Numbered from the stretch's first letter, positions 8,675 through 17,177 are shown. The stretch is DNA of 64,000 nucleotides from Mesorhizobium sp. PAMC28654 (GCF_020616515.1 NZ_CP085135.1:4836001-4900000), one strand, 5' to 3'. Program-made: numbers and translations. The notes: generated by a model from the letters alone, not told the origin.

Positions 8675-9622
8675 TTGCAAAAACGCCGTCTCGGTCGCAC
8701 CGACCTTTCCATCGCGCCGCTGGTTCTGGGCGGCAACGTCTTCGGCTGGACCGCCGACGAGGCAACTTCCTTCGACCTGCTCGACCGCTTTGCCGACGCA
8801 GGCCTCAATGCCATCGACACGGCGGATGTCTATTCGCGCTGGGCTCCCGGCAACAAGGGCGGCGAATCGGAAGCCATCATCGGCAAGTGGATGAAGAGCC
8901 GCGGCAACCGCGACAAGATCGTCGTCGTCACCAAGGTCGGCTCGGACATGGGACAGGGCAAGAAGGATCTTTCAGCTGCCTATATCGAAAAGGCCGTGGA
9001 CGCATCGCTGAAGCGGCTGCAGACCGATGTCATCGACCTCTATCTGTCGCACTGGCCGGATCCGGCCACGCCCTACGAGGAGACGCTCGGCGCCTATGAG
9101 AAGCTGCTTGCCAAGGGCAAGATCCGCTACGCCGGCTGCTCCAACCTCGACGCCGGCCAGCTGCGTGCCGCGCTCAATGTGGCAAGCCTGCGCAGCCTGC
9201 CGCGCTACGAGGTGCTGCAGCCGGAATACAATCTCTACGACCGCTCGTCCTTTGACGGACCGCTGCGCGATCTGTGCATCGCAGAGGATATTGGCGTCAT
9301 CACCTATTTCAGCCTCGCCAAGGGGTTTCTCAGCGGCAAATATCGCGGCAAGGCCGATCTTGGCCAGAGCGAGCGCGGCGAAGACGTCGCCAGCTATCTG
9401 AACGATCGCGGCATGCGCATCCTGGCCGCCCTCGATGCGGTATCCGCCAGGCATTCGGCCAAGCAGGCCGAAGTGGCGCTCGCCTGGGTGATCGCACGGC
9501 CGGGCGTCAACGCGCCGATTGCCAGCGCCACCAAGCCCTCGCAGATGGACAGCCTGATCAAAGCGGTGTCGCTGAAGCTGAGCGCGGATGATATCGCGGC
9601 GCTGGACAGGGCAAGCGCCTAG
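8675..9622 (+). CDS. Aldo/keto reductase
   Basis: A 315-residue NADPH-dependent aldo/keto reductase barrel. The catalytic tetrad is visible as D48 and Y53 (AIDTADVYSRW), K87 (VVVTKVGS) and H126 (DLYLSHWPDP). The likely start is TTG at 8675, with GGAG 7 bases upstream; the protein then begins with the common MQKRRLGRTDL. It stands alone, with a rho-independent terminator about 60 bp after its stop. The substrate is unknown; the sequence resembles the oxidoreductase/YhdN-like general group. Confidence 0.9.
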   Translation: MQKRRLGRTDLSIAPLVLGGNVFGWTADEATSFDLLDRFADAGLNAIDTADVYSRWAPGNKGGESEAIIGKWMKSRGNRDKIVVVTKVGSDMGQGKKDLSAAYIEKAVDASLKRLQTDVIDLYLSHWPDPATPYEETLGAYEKLLAKGKIRYAGCSNLDAGQLRAALNVASLRSLPRYEVLQPEYNLYDRSSFDGPLRDLCIAEDIGVITYFSLAKGFLSGKYRGKADLGQSERGEDVASYLNDRGMRILAALDAVSARHSAKQAEVALAWVIARPGVNAPIASATKPSQMDSLIKAVSLKLSADDIAALDRASA

Positions 9623-9684
9623 TTCCTGGCACCGGATGCCCGCTTGAGGGCCATCCTGGCAGGCAGCCCCATCTTCACAATGAA

Positions 9685-9711
9685 GTCCGTCGGTCAAGCC
9701 GGCGGACTTTT
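9685..9711 (+). terminator. Rho-independent terminator after the aldo/keto reductase
   Basis: GTCCGTCGG pairs with CCGGCGGAC (9-bp stem with one G-T pair) around a short loop and is followed by TTTT. It lies 62 bp after the reductase stop and before the LysE-family gene. Confidence 0.7.
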
Positions 9712-9787
9712 CGCACGATCGTCCAAGACGATCCGCCCAGCTCGCCATATCGTCATTCGGGTAGAGCAGGGTAGGGGCAATCCAGGA

Positions 9788-10414
9788 ATGGCCGGGCAGG
9801 CTCTTTTCGATCTGGAAACATGGCGGCAGTTGCTTGGGCTCGTGTCGATGTCCGCCGTTGTCATGGGCAGTCCGGGACCGGCGACGATCAGCGTCACCGC
9901 CGTTGGCGCTGCCTTTGGTCCGCGCGGTTCGCTCGGATACACTTGTGGGATCGTTCTTGGCACGATCGCCGTGCTGCTCGCCGTGGCCACCGGGCTCATG
10001 GCGATGCTCGTCTCGGTGCCGACGCTAACGCCGGTGCTGGCCGTCGCGTCCGCTGCCTATATTCTCTACCTCGCGTTCAAGATCGCGACGGCGCCGCCCT
10101 TGGCCGCCAATCCCGACCAAGCCGCGCGGCCAACATTCCTGGCCGGGTTTCTTTTGGCCATCGCCAATCCCAAGGCCTATGTTGCGATTGCCGCTGTGTT
10201 CGCCGGCGCCTCGTCGGCGTCCGGCGCTGGCGAACTCGGCGTCGGGTTCAAGCTGGCGGTTCTCGCCCTGATGATCGTCGCCATCCATGCCATCTGGCTT
10301 CTCGCGGGGGCAGCGTTTGCACGCCTCCTGCGCCAGCCGGTGGCATCGCGGATCATCAATCTCGTCTTTGCGGCAACGCTGGTCCTGACCACCGCGCTGG
10401 CGCTGTTTTCCTGA
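9788..10414 (+). CDS. LysE-family translocator
   Basis: A 208-residue multi-pass inner-membrane protein of the LysE/RhtB exporter superfamily, which export amino acids or related metabolites. The N-terminal block VMGSPGPATISVTAVGAAFGPRGS is the family signature, and five or six hydrophobic helices follow. The ATG at 9788 (MAGQALFDLETW) was chosen because the longer frame adds residues without family character. The exported substrate is not predictable. It converges on plsC. Confidence 0.85.
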   Translation: MAGQALFDLETWRQLLGLVSMSAVVMGSPGPATISVTAVGAAFGPRGSLGYTCGIVLGTIAVLLAVATGLMAMLVSVPTLTPVLAVASAAYILYLAFKIATAPPLAANPDQAARPTFLAGFLLAIANPKAYVAIAAVFAGASSASGAGELGVGFKLAVLALMIVAIHAIWLLAGAAFARLLRQPVASRIINLVFAATLVLTTALALFS

Positions 10415-10421
10415 ATTCGTG

Positions 10422-11216
10422 TCAGGCCTTGGCGGCGGCGCCCAATTCGCGCAGCCGCTTCACGGCCGATGGCGGCATGGCCGGTGGGTTTGGCGCGCGG
10501 GCTGCCTCGATCAGGAACTGGTCGCAGGCGGCTTCCGTGTCGCCGATCAGCCGCGCCATGAATTCGTCCTTGCTCAGGCCGGGAGGGATCGGCGGCAGGA
10601 AGCGCGCCTTGATGGTGCCGGGATAGCGCAGGAACTTCCTGCGCGGCCAATACAGGCCCGCGACATGGGCGACCGGCACCACCGGAACGCCGAGCTGGGT
10701 ATAGATTTCGACAATGCCGTATTTGTAGGCGGGATCGTCGCCCGGCGCGCGCCTTGTGCCTTCCGGGTAGATGATGAGCTGGCGGGGATTGCGCGCCATT
10801 TCCGCCTTGGTCGCGGCGACAACCGCCTTCAGCGCCTTCGAACGGCTGCCCCGGTGGACCGGAATCATGCGCATCTTCATGATGTACCAGCCGAAGAACG
10901 GGATCCAGGTCAACTCCCGCTTGAGGATGTAGAGTGGGTCCTTGAGGAATGGGAAAAAGGCGATGGCGTCCCAGAAGGATTGATGCTTCGGAGCCAGGAT
11001 GAAGGAGCCTTCGGGCAGGTTTTCCTGGCCGGTGATCTCGTTTTTCGTGCCGGCGACCTTGTCGTAGAGCCACATGCAGGTGCGCGACCAGAATTTCGGC
11101 ACGAACCAGGCCCGGTCGCGAGGCGAGAGGAAATAATAGGGGGTCCATACGATCATCTGCACGATCAAATTGACGTAGAAGACGAAGTTGAACGCCAGCG
11201 AGCGGATGTAGAGCAT
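10422..11216 (-). CDS. plsC: 1-acyl-sn-glycerol-3-phosphate acyltransferase (PlsC family)
   Basis: Adds the second acyl chain to lysophosphatidic acid in membrane phospholipid synthesis. The H-x4-D catalytic motif is H78-D83 (HQSFWD), a YPEGTR substrate-binding block follows, and an N-terminal hydrophobic helix anchors it to the inner membrane. ATG 11216 gives 264 residues, the usual family length; the upstream in-frame extension is not conserved-looking. In related rhizobia this gene is close to ydcF and ftsXE; here a LysR/flavin-protein pair separates them. Confidence 0.88.
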   Translation of the reverse strand: MLYIRSLAFNFVFYVNLIVQMIVWTPYYFLSPRDRAWFVPKFWSRTCMWLYDKVAGTKNEITGQENLPEGSFILAPKHQSFWDAIAFFPFLKDPLYILKRELTWIPFFGWYIMKMRMIPVHRGSRSKALKAVVAATKAEMARNPRQLIIYPEGTRRAPGDDPAYKYGIVEIYTQLGVPVVPVAHVAGLYWPRRKFLRYPGTIKARFLPPIPPGLSKDEFMARLIGDTEAACDQFLIEAARAPNPPAMPPSAVKRLRELGAAAKA

Positions 11217-11348
11217 GTGGGGGGCCCGGTGAAGAAGTGTGCGTTGGTTACACCAAGCGCGGGCAAAAAGGAAACGGTGCAATAAGCAGGAAACCGATCC
11301 GATGAGCAGCGAACGGGTTCCAGGCAGGAGCAGTCAGGGCAAACGCCC

Positions 11349-12263
11349 TCAGGACGGTTCATTCCGCCACATCGACTGCGCCAGTCTTTCCCTGATGCGT
11401 GGCGCGGCGAAGTCGAGGAATGCCCGCAGTTTCACCGGCAGCAGGCCCTGGCCGGCATGCACAAGGCTGACAGGCCATGGCTCTGGCTCGAATGCCTGCA
11501 ACACGGGGCGGAGCGAGCCCGAGCGCACGGCCTCGGCAATCTGATAGGAAAGCACCCTGGTCATCCCGACACCGGCAATGGCGGCATCGATAGCCGCCTC
11601 CGCGGTGTTGACCCGAAGCCGTGAGCGGACGGGAACGGCGAATTCAGTCTTGCCACCGCCGAAGCTCCAGGTGGCCAATGCCCCTTCAAATGTGATGCAG
11701 CGGTGCGTTGCAAGGTCCTCGGGGGCTTTTGGCGTACCATGTTCGGTCAGATAGGCAGGGCTCGCGCAAACAACATGACGGATCGAGCCAATGCGGATGG
11801 CGACCATGTTGGAATCGCGGAGTTGGCCGATGCGGACAGCGAGATCGATATGTTCATCGATCAACTGCGTTATCCGGTCCGCCAGGGTCAGGCGGATGTC
11901 CACCTCGGGATAAGCAGCGAGGAAGGCGATGATGACTGGCAGCACATGCAGCCGGCCAAAGACGATCGGCGCGGTGATGATCAACTCGCCTGTCGGGGTG
12001 CTGTATTCGCCAGCGGCCGTGCGCTCGGCCTCACCGACATCATCGAGGATGCGGCGGCAGGCGGCAAGATAGGCGTGGCCCGCATCGGTCAGTGTCAGCC
12101 GCCGCGCCGAGCGGTTGAGCAGGCGCGTTTTCAGGCGCGCCTCGAGTTCGGAGATTTTTCGGCTGATCGTCGCCAGGGGAATACCCAGTCGACGGCCTGC
12201 CGCGGAGAGGCTGCCGGCTTCCGCCGCGGCGACGAAAAGGGACATGGATTCGAGGCGGTCCAT
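11349..12263 (-). CDS. LysR-family transcriptional regulator
   Basis: A 304-residue LysR regulator: winged helix-turn-helix in residues 1-60 (MDRLESMSLFVAAAEAGSLSAAGRRLGIPLATISRKISELEAR region), then a periplasmic-binding-protein-like effector domain. The start at 12263 gives the standard N-terminus. It is divergent from the pyridoxamine-oxidase-like gene at 12377, and the 113-bp region between them should hold their shared operator. The usual LysR arrangement suggests it controls that gene. The effector is unknown. Confidence 0.88.
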   Translation of the reverse strand: MDRLESMSLFVAAAEAGSLSAAGRRLGIPLATISRKISELEARLKTRLLNRSARRLTLTDAGHAYLAACRRILDDVGEAERTAAGEYSTPTGELIITAPIVFGRLHVLPVIIAFLAAYPEVDIRLTLADRITQLIDEHIDLAVRIGQLRDSNMVAIRIGSIRHVVCASPAYLTEHGTPKAPEDLATHRCITFEGALATWSFGGGKTEFAVPVRSRLRVNTAEAAIDAAIAGVGMTRVLSYQIAEAVRSGSLRPVLQAFEPEPWPVSLVHAGQGLLPVKLRAFLDFAAPRIRERLAQSMWRNEPS

Positions 12264-12376
12264 CAGTCTTCCGAAAAATGGAAGGGTAGGTTGCAGGTAT
12301 GCCATCTGCATCGGAAATGTGGAAGGCCTATATTTTGGAGGTGATTATAGCGGCCCGGTCTCGGAGGAAGCTTTCC

Positions 12377-12994
12377 ATGAATGCCCATGCCTTCACCAGC
12401 GACGTCGCTTTCACACCGACCGTCAAGGCGATCCAGGTCCGCAAAGGCTCGCGCCAGTCTTACGCCCGTGTCGAAGAGCGTGGTGGCTGGCAAGCCTCGA
12501 TCACGCCCGACCTCGCTGCCTTCATCGACGCGCAGACCAGCGTGTTCCTATCGACGGTCAATGGCGACGGCCAGCCCTATATCCAGCATCGCGGCGGGCC
12601 TCCCGGTTTTCTGAAGGTGCTCGACGAACACGCGATCGGGTTCGCGGATTTTTCCGGCAACAAGCAGTTCATCACCCAGGGCAATCTGCAGGATAACCCG
12701 AGGGCATTCCTGTTCCTGATCGACTACGCGCACCGGCAACGCATCAAGATCTGGGGCACGGCGCGTGTTGTCGAGGACGATGGCGAGTTGCTGGCGAAGC
12801 TGATGCCAAGGGATTACAGGGCGCGGCCCGAGCAGGTCATCCTGTTCACCGTTGCCGCGTGGGATGCCAATTGCCCGCAGCACATTCCGCAGCGTTTCGA
12901 AGCAGCCGATGTGGCAGCCGCGCTGGCCGAACGCGACAAGCGCATCGAACGTCTCGAGCAAGAGATAGCGCGCTTGAGGGAAGCCCAGGCGTGA
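12377..12994 (+). CDS. Pyridoxamine 5'-phosphate oxidase-family flavoprotein
   Basis: A 205-residue split-barrel flavin-binding protein. The core block SVFLSTVNGDGQPYIQHRGGPPGFLKVLDEHAIGFAD is typical of the PNPOx-like family, and a short coiled coil (about 183-205) ends the protein. ATG 12377 has AGGAAG 7 bases upstream. It lacks features that would make it the true PdxH; the group includes FMN- or F420-type reductases and oxidases of unknown substrate. It is divergent from a LysR gene that probably regulates it. Confidence 0.82.
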   Translation: MNAHAFTSDVAFTPTVKAIQVRKGSRQSYARVEERGGWQASITPDLAAFIDAQTSVFLSTVNGDGQPYIQHRGGPPGFLKVLDEHAIGFADFSGNKQFITQGNLQDNPRAFLFLIDYAHRQRIKIWGTARVVEDDGELLAKLMPRDYRARPEQVILFTVAAWDANCPQHIPQRFEAADVAAALAERDKRIERLEQEIARLREAQA

Positions 12995-13015
12995 TGGCCA
13001 GGAAATGAATGGGCT

Positions 13016-13738
13016 TCAGCCGCCGGCGGAGGTGTCGGCTAATGCGATACCGTCCGGCGTCGGCTTCACCGGCACGATACCGCGCGCCAGCGCCAACAGG
13101 TATTTGTTGTATTCGGTGAACAGCACGCGCAACGCTTCAGGCTTGGTCAGCCAGCCGCCATTGTCGAGATTGGCATTGACCACCGGATAGGGTTCGAGCT
13201 TGGCGTTGTGCAGCAGCCGTCCCATCTCCAGCAGGCTGCGCGGCATGTGATAGTTGTTGGTGACGAGGATCACCGTGCCATAGGCGTGGCTCTCGACCCA
13301 TTTGGCGCTTTCCTCGGCATTGCCGATTGTGTCGAGTGCGGCGCGGTCGATGTCGACGCAGCAGGAAAACAGCTTCTTGTCGCCGCCGATCGCGGCCTGA
13401 AGCTGGCGGCGGCTGGCGGAAGGATGCACGCCGCTGATCAAAAGCCGTTCGCCCTTGCCGGAGGCCAGAAGATCCATCGCGGCATCGAGGCGCGACTGGC
13501 CGCCGGTCAGGACGATGATGGCGTCGGCCTTCGCCGGATTGGCGGGCGTGGTGAGATGGCTGACCTTGTTTGCGAACCAGCCAAAGCCGCCGGCAAACAG
13601 CACGACAAAGGCAAGCAGCAGGAAAGAAAACACGCGCAACGCGGTGGCTAAACGACCGGACCTGCGGTGCGCATGGGAACGCGCAACCAGCACTGGCGTG
13701 CATCCAGCCGTATTGGTCGAATCCCGCGCGTCCATCAT
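13016..13738 (-). CDS. YdcF/SanA-family protein (DUF218)
   Basis: A 240-residue protein with one N-terminal membrane helix (about 30-55) and a DUF218 domain starting at DAIIVLTGGQSRLDAAMDLL. E. coli relatives are SanA and ElyC, linked to envelope integrity and peptidoglycan-lipid metabolism. The nearby SGVHPSASRR and VTNNYHMPRS blocks fit the family. It lies downstream of ftsEX on the same strand, 89 bp after ftsX, and may belong to the same transcription unit. Confidence 0.85.
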   Translation of the reverse strand: MMDARDSTNTAGCTPVLVARSHAHRRSGRLATALRVFSFLLLAFVVLFAGGFGWFANKVSHLTTPANPAKADAIIVLTGGQSRLDAAMDLLASGKGERLLISGVHPSASRRQLQAAIGGDKKLFSCCVDIDRAALDTIGNAEESAKWVESHAYGTVILVTNNYHMPRSLLEMGRLLHNAKLEPYPVVNANLDNGGWLTKPEALRVLFTEYNKYLLALARGIVPVKPTPDGIALADTSAGG

Positions 13739-13827
13739 GCCATGGTTAATCCCGAAATATGGCCTTTGGTAGCGGAAAAGCGCACTTTACGTTACGGCGG
13801 TTCTTCATCCGTGATCGATCCTGACCT

Positions 13828-14817
13828 TTAGCCGGCGTCCGGTTGGCGAACATCAATATCGCTGAGATAGGCGACAACGGTGGCATGGGAGGTTGCCGCG
13901 GTCAGCACACCGATGACCAGCACCATGAGGACGACGCCGAAATAGCCCGCCGAACCGATGGCGAAATTGCCGAACAGGGCAGTCGCCTGGTCGGCCTGCG
14001 GTGTTGCCATGTTGCGCGACGACCACCACGAGAAGACGATGAAGACAGCCACCGCGGCTGCCCCGCCCGCCGCCGCGCCCTTCATGCCGGTGACCAGAAA
14101 GTGCCGGCGGAACTCGCGCGCGATGAAGCGCGCCTCGGCGCCGACGAAATGCAACACTTCGATGATGTGTCCGTTGCCGGCCATGGCGCCGCGCGTCGCG
14201 AACACCACGGTCAACACCGTCGCCGAAAGCATCAGCGCCAGCACGGCGATGCCGATGGTGACGGTGGTGCGGGCCATCGCGACCAGCCTGTCGACCCAGG
14301 TTCGGTGGTCGTCCAGCGATGCGCTGGGCAGCTTGGGCGTGATCGCCGCACGCATCGCGGCGAAATCGGGCGGGCTGTTCTCGTCGATGGTGACGATGAT
14401 CAGACGCGGCACCGGCAGGTCGTCGATGTTGAGACCTGAGCCAAGCCATGGTTCCAGCAGCCGCGCCGTCGCCTCGCGGTCTATGATCTTGGTGCCCTTC
14501 ACGCCGGGAAATTCGCCAGCGATTTGCGACGCCTGGACAAGGGCTGCTTCCATGTCGAGGCCGTCGACCGGCTTGATCTGGATCGTTGCCTCGCGTGAGA
14601 TCTGGTTCTCCCAGACAGAAGCCGTGTCGCGCACCAGGGTCACGGCGCCAAAGGTCAGGCACGACAGGAAGGTCATGATGGCGATGACCAGCACCAGTGC
14701 CCGGCCGGCGATGTTCTGCGCCGGCACGATCGGCGCCATCTTGCGCTGGGCGCGCGGCCTTGCCACGGCCTCCTCGGCGTCGTGATCTTCAAGATGTTCC
14801 GCGGAAAGATCAGTCAT
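13828..14817 (-). CDS. ftsX: Cell-division ABC transporter permease FtsX
   Basis: The membrane partner of FtsE. In model bacteria FtsEX couples cytoplasmic ATP hydrolysis to activation of periplasmic peptidoglycan hydrolases at the division site. The 329-residue protein has an N-terminal cytoplasmic tail, TM1 near residues 38-60, a periplasmic loop, and three further TM helices towards the C-terminus, the FtsX topology. The start codon overlaps the end of ftsE by 8 bp, which indicates translational coupling. Confidence 0.92.
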   Translation of the reverse strand: MTDLSAEHLEDHDAEEAVARPRAQRKMAPIVPAQNIAGRALVLVIAIMTFLSCLTFGAVTLVRDTASVWENQISREATIQIKPVDGLDMEAALVQASQIAGEFPGVKGTKIIDREATARLLEPWLGSGLNIDDLPVPRLIIVTIDENSPPDFAAMRAAITPKLPSASLDDHRTWVDRLVAMARTTVTIGIAVLALMLSATVLTVVFATRGAMAGNGHIIEVLHFVGAEARFIAREFRRHFLVTGMKGAAAGGAAAVAVFIVFSWWSSRNMATPQADQATALFGNFAIGSAGYFGVVLMVLVIGVLTAATSHATVVAYLSDIDVRQPDAG

Positions 14818-15511
14818 AGATATCCAGCCTTCCGCCGGCCAGGATCAGGCGTCGTGCATCGACCTGTTCCATCAGGCCGAGATCGTGGGTGGCGATCACC
14901 ACCGCCGTGCCCAGCCGGTTGAGTTCGATGAACAGCCGCAGCAGGCGTCGCGCCAGTGGCGGATCGACGTTGCCGGTCGGCTCGTCGGCTAGCAGGATTT
15001 CCGGCTGCTCGATCAGCGCCCGGGCGATCGCGGCGCGCTGCTTTTCACCGCCCGAGAGCACCGGCGGCAGCACGTGCATGCGCTCGCCGAGGCCAACCCA
15101 TTTCAACAACTCGGTCACGTCGGTGCGGTAGCTCGCCTCCTCGCGCCCGCGCACACGCAGCGGGAGTGCCACATTTTCATATGTGGTCATGTGGTCAAGC
15201 AGGCGAAAGTCCTGGAATACCACGCCGATGCGCCGTCTCAGATGCGGCAGTTCGGTGCGCGAAATGCGCGAACGGTCCTTGCCGAAGATGGTGATCAGCC
15301 CGCGTGTCGGCTTCAATGACATGAACAACAGGCGCAGCAACGTCGTCTTGCCCGCGCCTGACGGTCCGCTCAGGAACTGGAAGGAGCGCTCCGGAATGTG
15401 CAGGGAAATGTCGCGGAGGATTTCCGGACCCATGCCATAGCGGAGGCCGACATTTTCGAAGCGGATCAATTTCGGCGACCTGAAACTTGCGGCGGCGGTT
15501 CGCCAGCCCAT
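14810..15511 (-). CDS. ftsE: Cell-division ATP-binding protein FtsE
   Basis: The ABC ATPase of the FtsEX complex. Walker A GPSGAGKTT is at residues 49-57, the signature LSGGEKQR at 152-159 and Walker B ILLADEP at 172-178. The ATG at 15511 gives 233 residues but has no clear ribosome-binding site. A TTG at 15469 would give 219 residues beginning LIRFENVGLRYG, nearer the usual family length of about 220, so the start is uncertain. Coupled to ftsX by an 8-bp overlap and divergent from the membrane-anchored protein at 15661. Confidence 0.92.
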   Translation of the reverse strand: MGWRTAAASFRSPKLIRFENVGLRYGMGPEILRDISLHIPERSFQFLSGPSGAGKTTLLRLLFMSLKPTRGLITIFGKDRSRISRTELPHLRRRIGVVFQDFRLLDHMTTYENVALPLRVRGREEASYRTDVTELLKWVGLGERMHVLPPVLSGGEKQRAAIARALIEQPEILLADEPTGNVDPPLARRLLRLFIELNRLGTAVVIATHDLGLMEQVDARRLILAGGRLDIYD

Positions 15512-15660
15512 TCTGTGAAACGACCATCGGCCGGCATGGTTAACCGTTGGTTAATTGCTGGGCATTTTAGACTGATCACAGGAGCTCCGGTGGGGAAGCG
15601 TTAACCATTTGCGTTTACGCAAAAGAAACGAAAAGCGATACGTGCTGCAGTACTGGGGCC

Positions 15661-16308
15661 ATGATGGCTGAGGATAGAACCGCGCGCCCGGTTTTCGGCG
15701 AAATCATGACCGACCCGGCAGCAAATCCAATGCCGGAGCGCATCATGCGTGGTTCGGTGGCTGACGTTGTCGATGCCGATTATGAGATCCTGCCGCGCTT
15801 CGGCTCCCGAACCGATGCGCCGTCGCCATTGCCGCGCGTCATTGCCACGCCGTCGATCGAGGGCATGGACATGCTGCGCAAGCCCGAAAACCCCGCGGAA
15901 CGCCTGCCGGCATCACGTGGCGGGCCGATCTTCTGGATTGCCGGCGTTGGCGCGGCACTGGCTGCATTCTGGATCTCCGGCGGCCACGCGCTGGTGCGCC
16001 ATGTGCCTTTCCTCGCCGCGCAGGACCAGGCCCGCGCACTCAGCATTTCAGGCGTGACGTCGCACGTCGACGCGTCGGGCGAAAAGCCCGTGCTGTTCGT
16101 TGACGGAGAGGCCGCCAATGACGGGAGCGCGTCGACACCGCTGCCGCCACTGGAGATCCGGGTTACCGGCAATGACGGGCTCACAACCCGATATACGTTG
16201 GGGACATCCAACCGTCCTCTGGCGGTCGGCGAAAGATTTGGCTTTGCCAGCCGGCTAGAGGTGCCTAGAAACGGCGTGAAGACCGTGTCGGTCACCTTCG
16301 CCGAATAG
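15661..16308 (+). CDS. Membrane-anchored protein of unknown function, divergent from ftsEX
   Basis: A 215-residue protein: about 95 residues of polar, Pro-rich cytoplasmic sequence, one membrane helix (about 97-115, PIFWIAGVGAALAAFWISGG), then a C-terminal beta-rich domain (about 130-215). The latter resembles the DUF3426/FxLYD type (LFVDGEAANDG followed by PPLEIRV and ERFGFASRLEVP). Rhizobial relatives beside ftsE often carry an N-terminal zinc ribbon, and none is visible here. The two alternative ATGs at the start are adjacent. The stop is followed after 2 bp by the first copy of the structured repeat. Confidence 0.7.
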   Translation: MMAEDRTARPVFGEIMTDPAANPMPERIMRGSVADVVDADYEILPRFGSRTDAPSPLPRVIATPSIEGMDMLRKPENPAERLPASRGGPIFWIAGVGAALAAFWISGGHALVRHVPFLAAQDQARALSISGVTSHVDASGEKPVLFVDGEAANDGSASTPLPPLEIRVTGNDGLTTRYTLGTSNRPLAVGERFGFASRLEVPRNGVKTVSVTFAE

Positions 16309-16310
16309 GG

Positions 16311-16448
16311 TGCATTGATATTCGGGTGATGCCGGCCTGCAAATGGCGGCTTCCCGCGCTTCCGGTGCCCGCGTACGAAAAGTACGCTCCGCTCCGGTTC
16401 TCGGAAGCCGACATTTTCGACTCGGCCTGACCCGAATCCCAACACACC
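16311..16448 (+). repeat. Structured intergenic repeat, copy 1
   Basis: An imperfect long palindrome of about 135 bp starting 2 bp after the preceding stop. Outer arms are ATTCGGGT (16319 onward) and ACCCGAAT near the right end. An inner pair is GGCGGCTTCC with GGAAGCCGAC. The centre CGTAC-GAAAA-GTACG forms a small hairpin. It is highly similar to copy 2 (17038-17177) and shares the central motifs GCGCTTCCGGTGC and CGCTCCGCTCCGGTTCTCG with copy 3. Confidence 0.85.
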
Positions 16449-16493
16449 CTGCGCGAGGGGGGATTATAGGCAATCATCCTGGAAAGGCAGCCA

Positions 16494-17036
16494 ATGCCAG
16501 TTGTACGCGGCAAGGACATCGAAGTCCTGTTTTCGGCCTCCGCCATCGCGCGGCGCAATCTCGAACTCGCCAAGGAAATCGCCGGGCACGACTATCACGA
16601 CCTGCTGGTGATTTCGGTGCTGAAGGGATCGTTCATCTTCGCCGCCGATCTCATCCGCGCCATGCATGATGTCGGCCTGTCCCCGGAGGTCGAGTTCATC
16701 TTCATCTCCAGCTATGGCGCCGGCACCAGCAGCGGCGAGGTGCGGGTATTGCGCGACATCGACAATGAGGTCGCCGGTCGCGATGTGCTGCTGATCGACG
16801 ACATCCTCGAATCGGGCAAGACGTTGACGTTTGCCCGAGACCTGATGTTGTCGCGCGGCGCCAAGAGCTGCGCCATCGCCGTGCTGCTCGACAAGCGCAT
16901 GCGCCGCCAGACGGAACTCAATGCCGATTATGTCGGCTTCGATTGCCCCGACTATTTCGTCGTCGGCTACGGCATGGATGTCGCCCACGCCTTCCGCGAA
17001 CTGCCGTTCGTGGGCATCGTCAAGGGCGACGTTTAA
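16494..17036 (+). CDS. hpt: Hypoxanthine phosphoribosyltransferase
   Basis: Salvages hypoxanthine (and often guanine) to the nucleotide with PRPP. The 180-residue protein shows the type I PRTase fold with the PRPP-binding motif VLLIDDILESGKT at 98-110, the flexible-loop block SSYGAGTSSGEV, and DYVGFDCPDYFVVGYGMD near the C-terminus, all typical of bacterial Hpt. It lies between two near-identical structured repeats, one beginning 2 bp after its stop and one ending about 45 bp before its start. Confidence 0.93.
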   Translation: MPVVRGKDIEVLFSASAIARRNLELAKEIAGHDYHDLLVISVLKGSFIFAADLIRAMHDVGLSPEVEFIFISSYGAGTSSGEVRVLRDIDNEVAGRDVLLIDDILESGKTLTFARDLMLSRGAKSCAIAVLLDKRMRRQTELNADYVGFDCPDYFVVGYGMDVAHAFRELPFVGIVKGDV

Positions 17037-17037
17037 G

Positions 17038-17177
17038 CTGTATTGATATTCAGGTGATGCCGGTCTGCAAATGGCGGCTTGCTGCGCTTCCGGTGCTCAG
17101 GTACCCGAAAGTACGCTCCGCTGCGGTTCTCGCAAGCCATCGTTTTCGACTCGGCCTGACCTGAATCTCAACACACC
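17038..17177 (+). repeat. Structured intergenic repeat, copy 2
   Basis: Begins just after the hpt stop in the same orientation as copy 1. Outer arms are ATTCAGGT and ACCTGAAT, and inner arms GGCTTGC and GCAAGCC. Both stems differ from copy 1 (ATTCGGGT/ACCCGAAT and GGCTTCC/GGAAGCC) by paired changes that keep base pairing. Its central hairpin region is GGTACCCGAAAGTAC. Confidence 0.85.
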
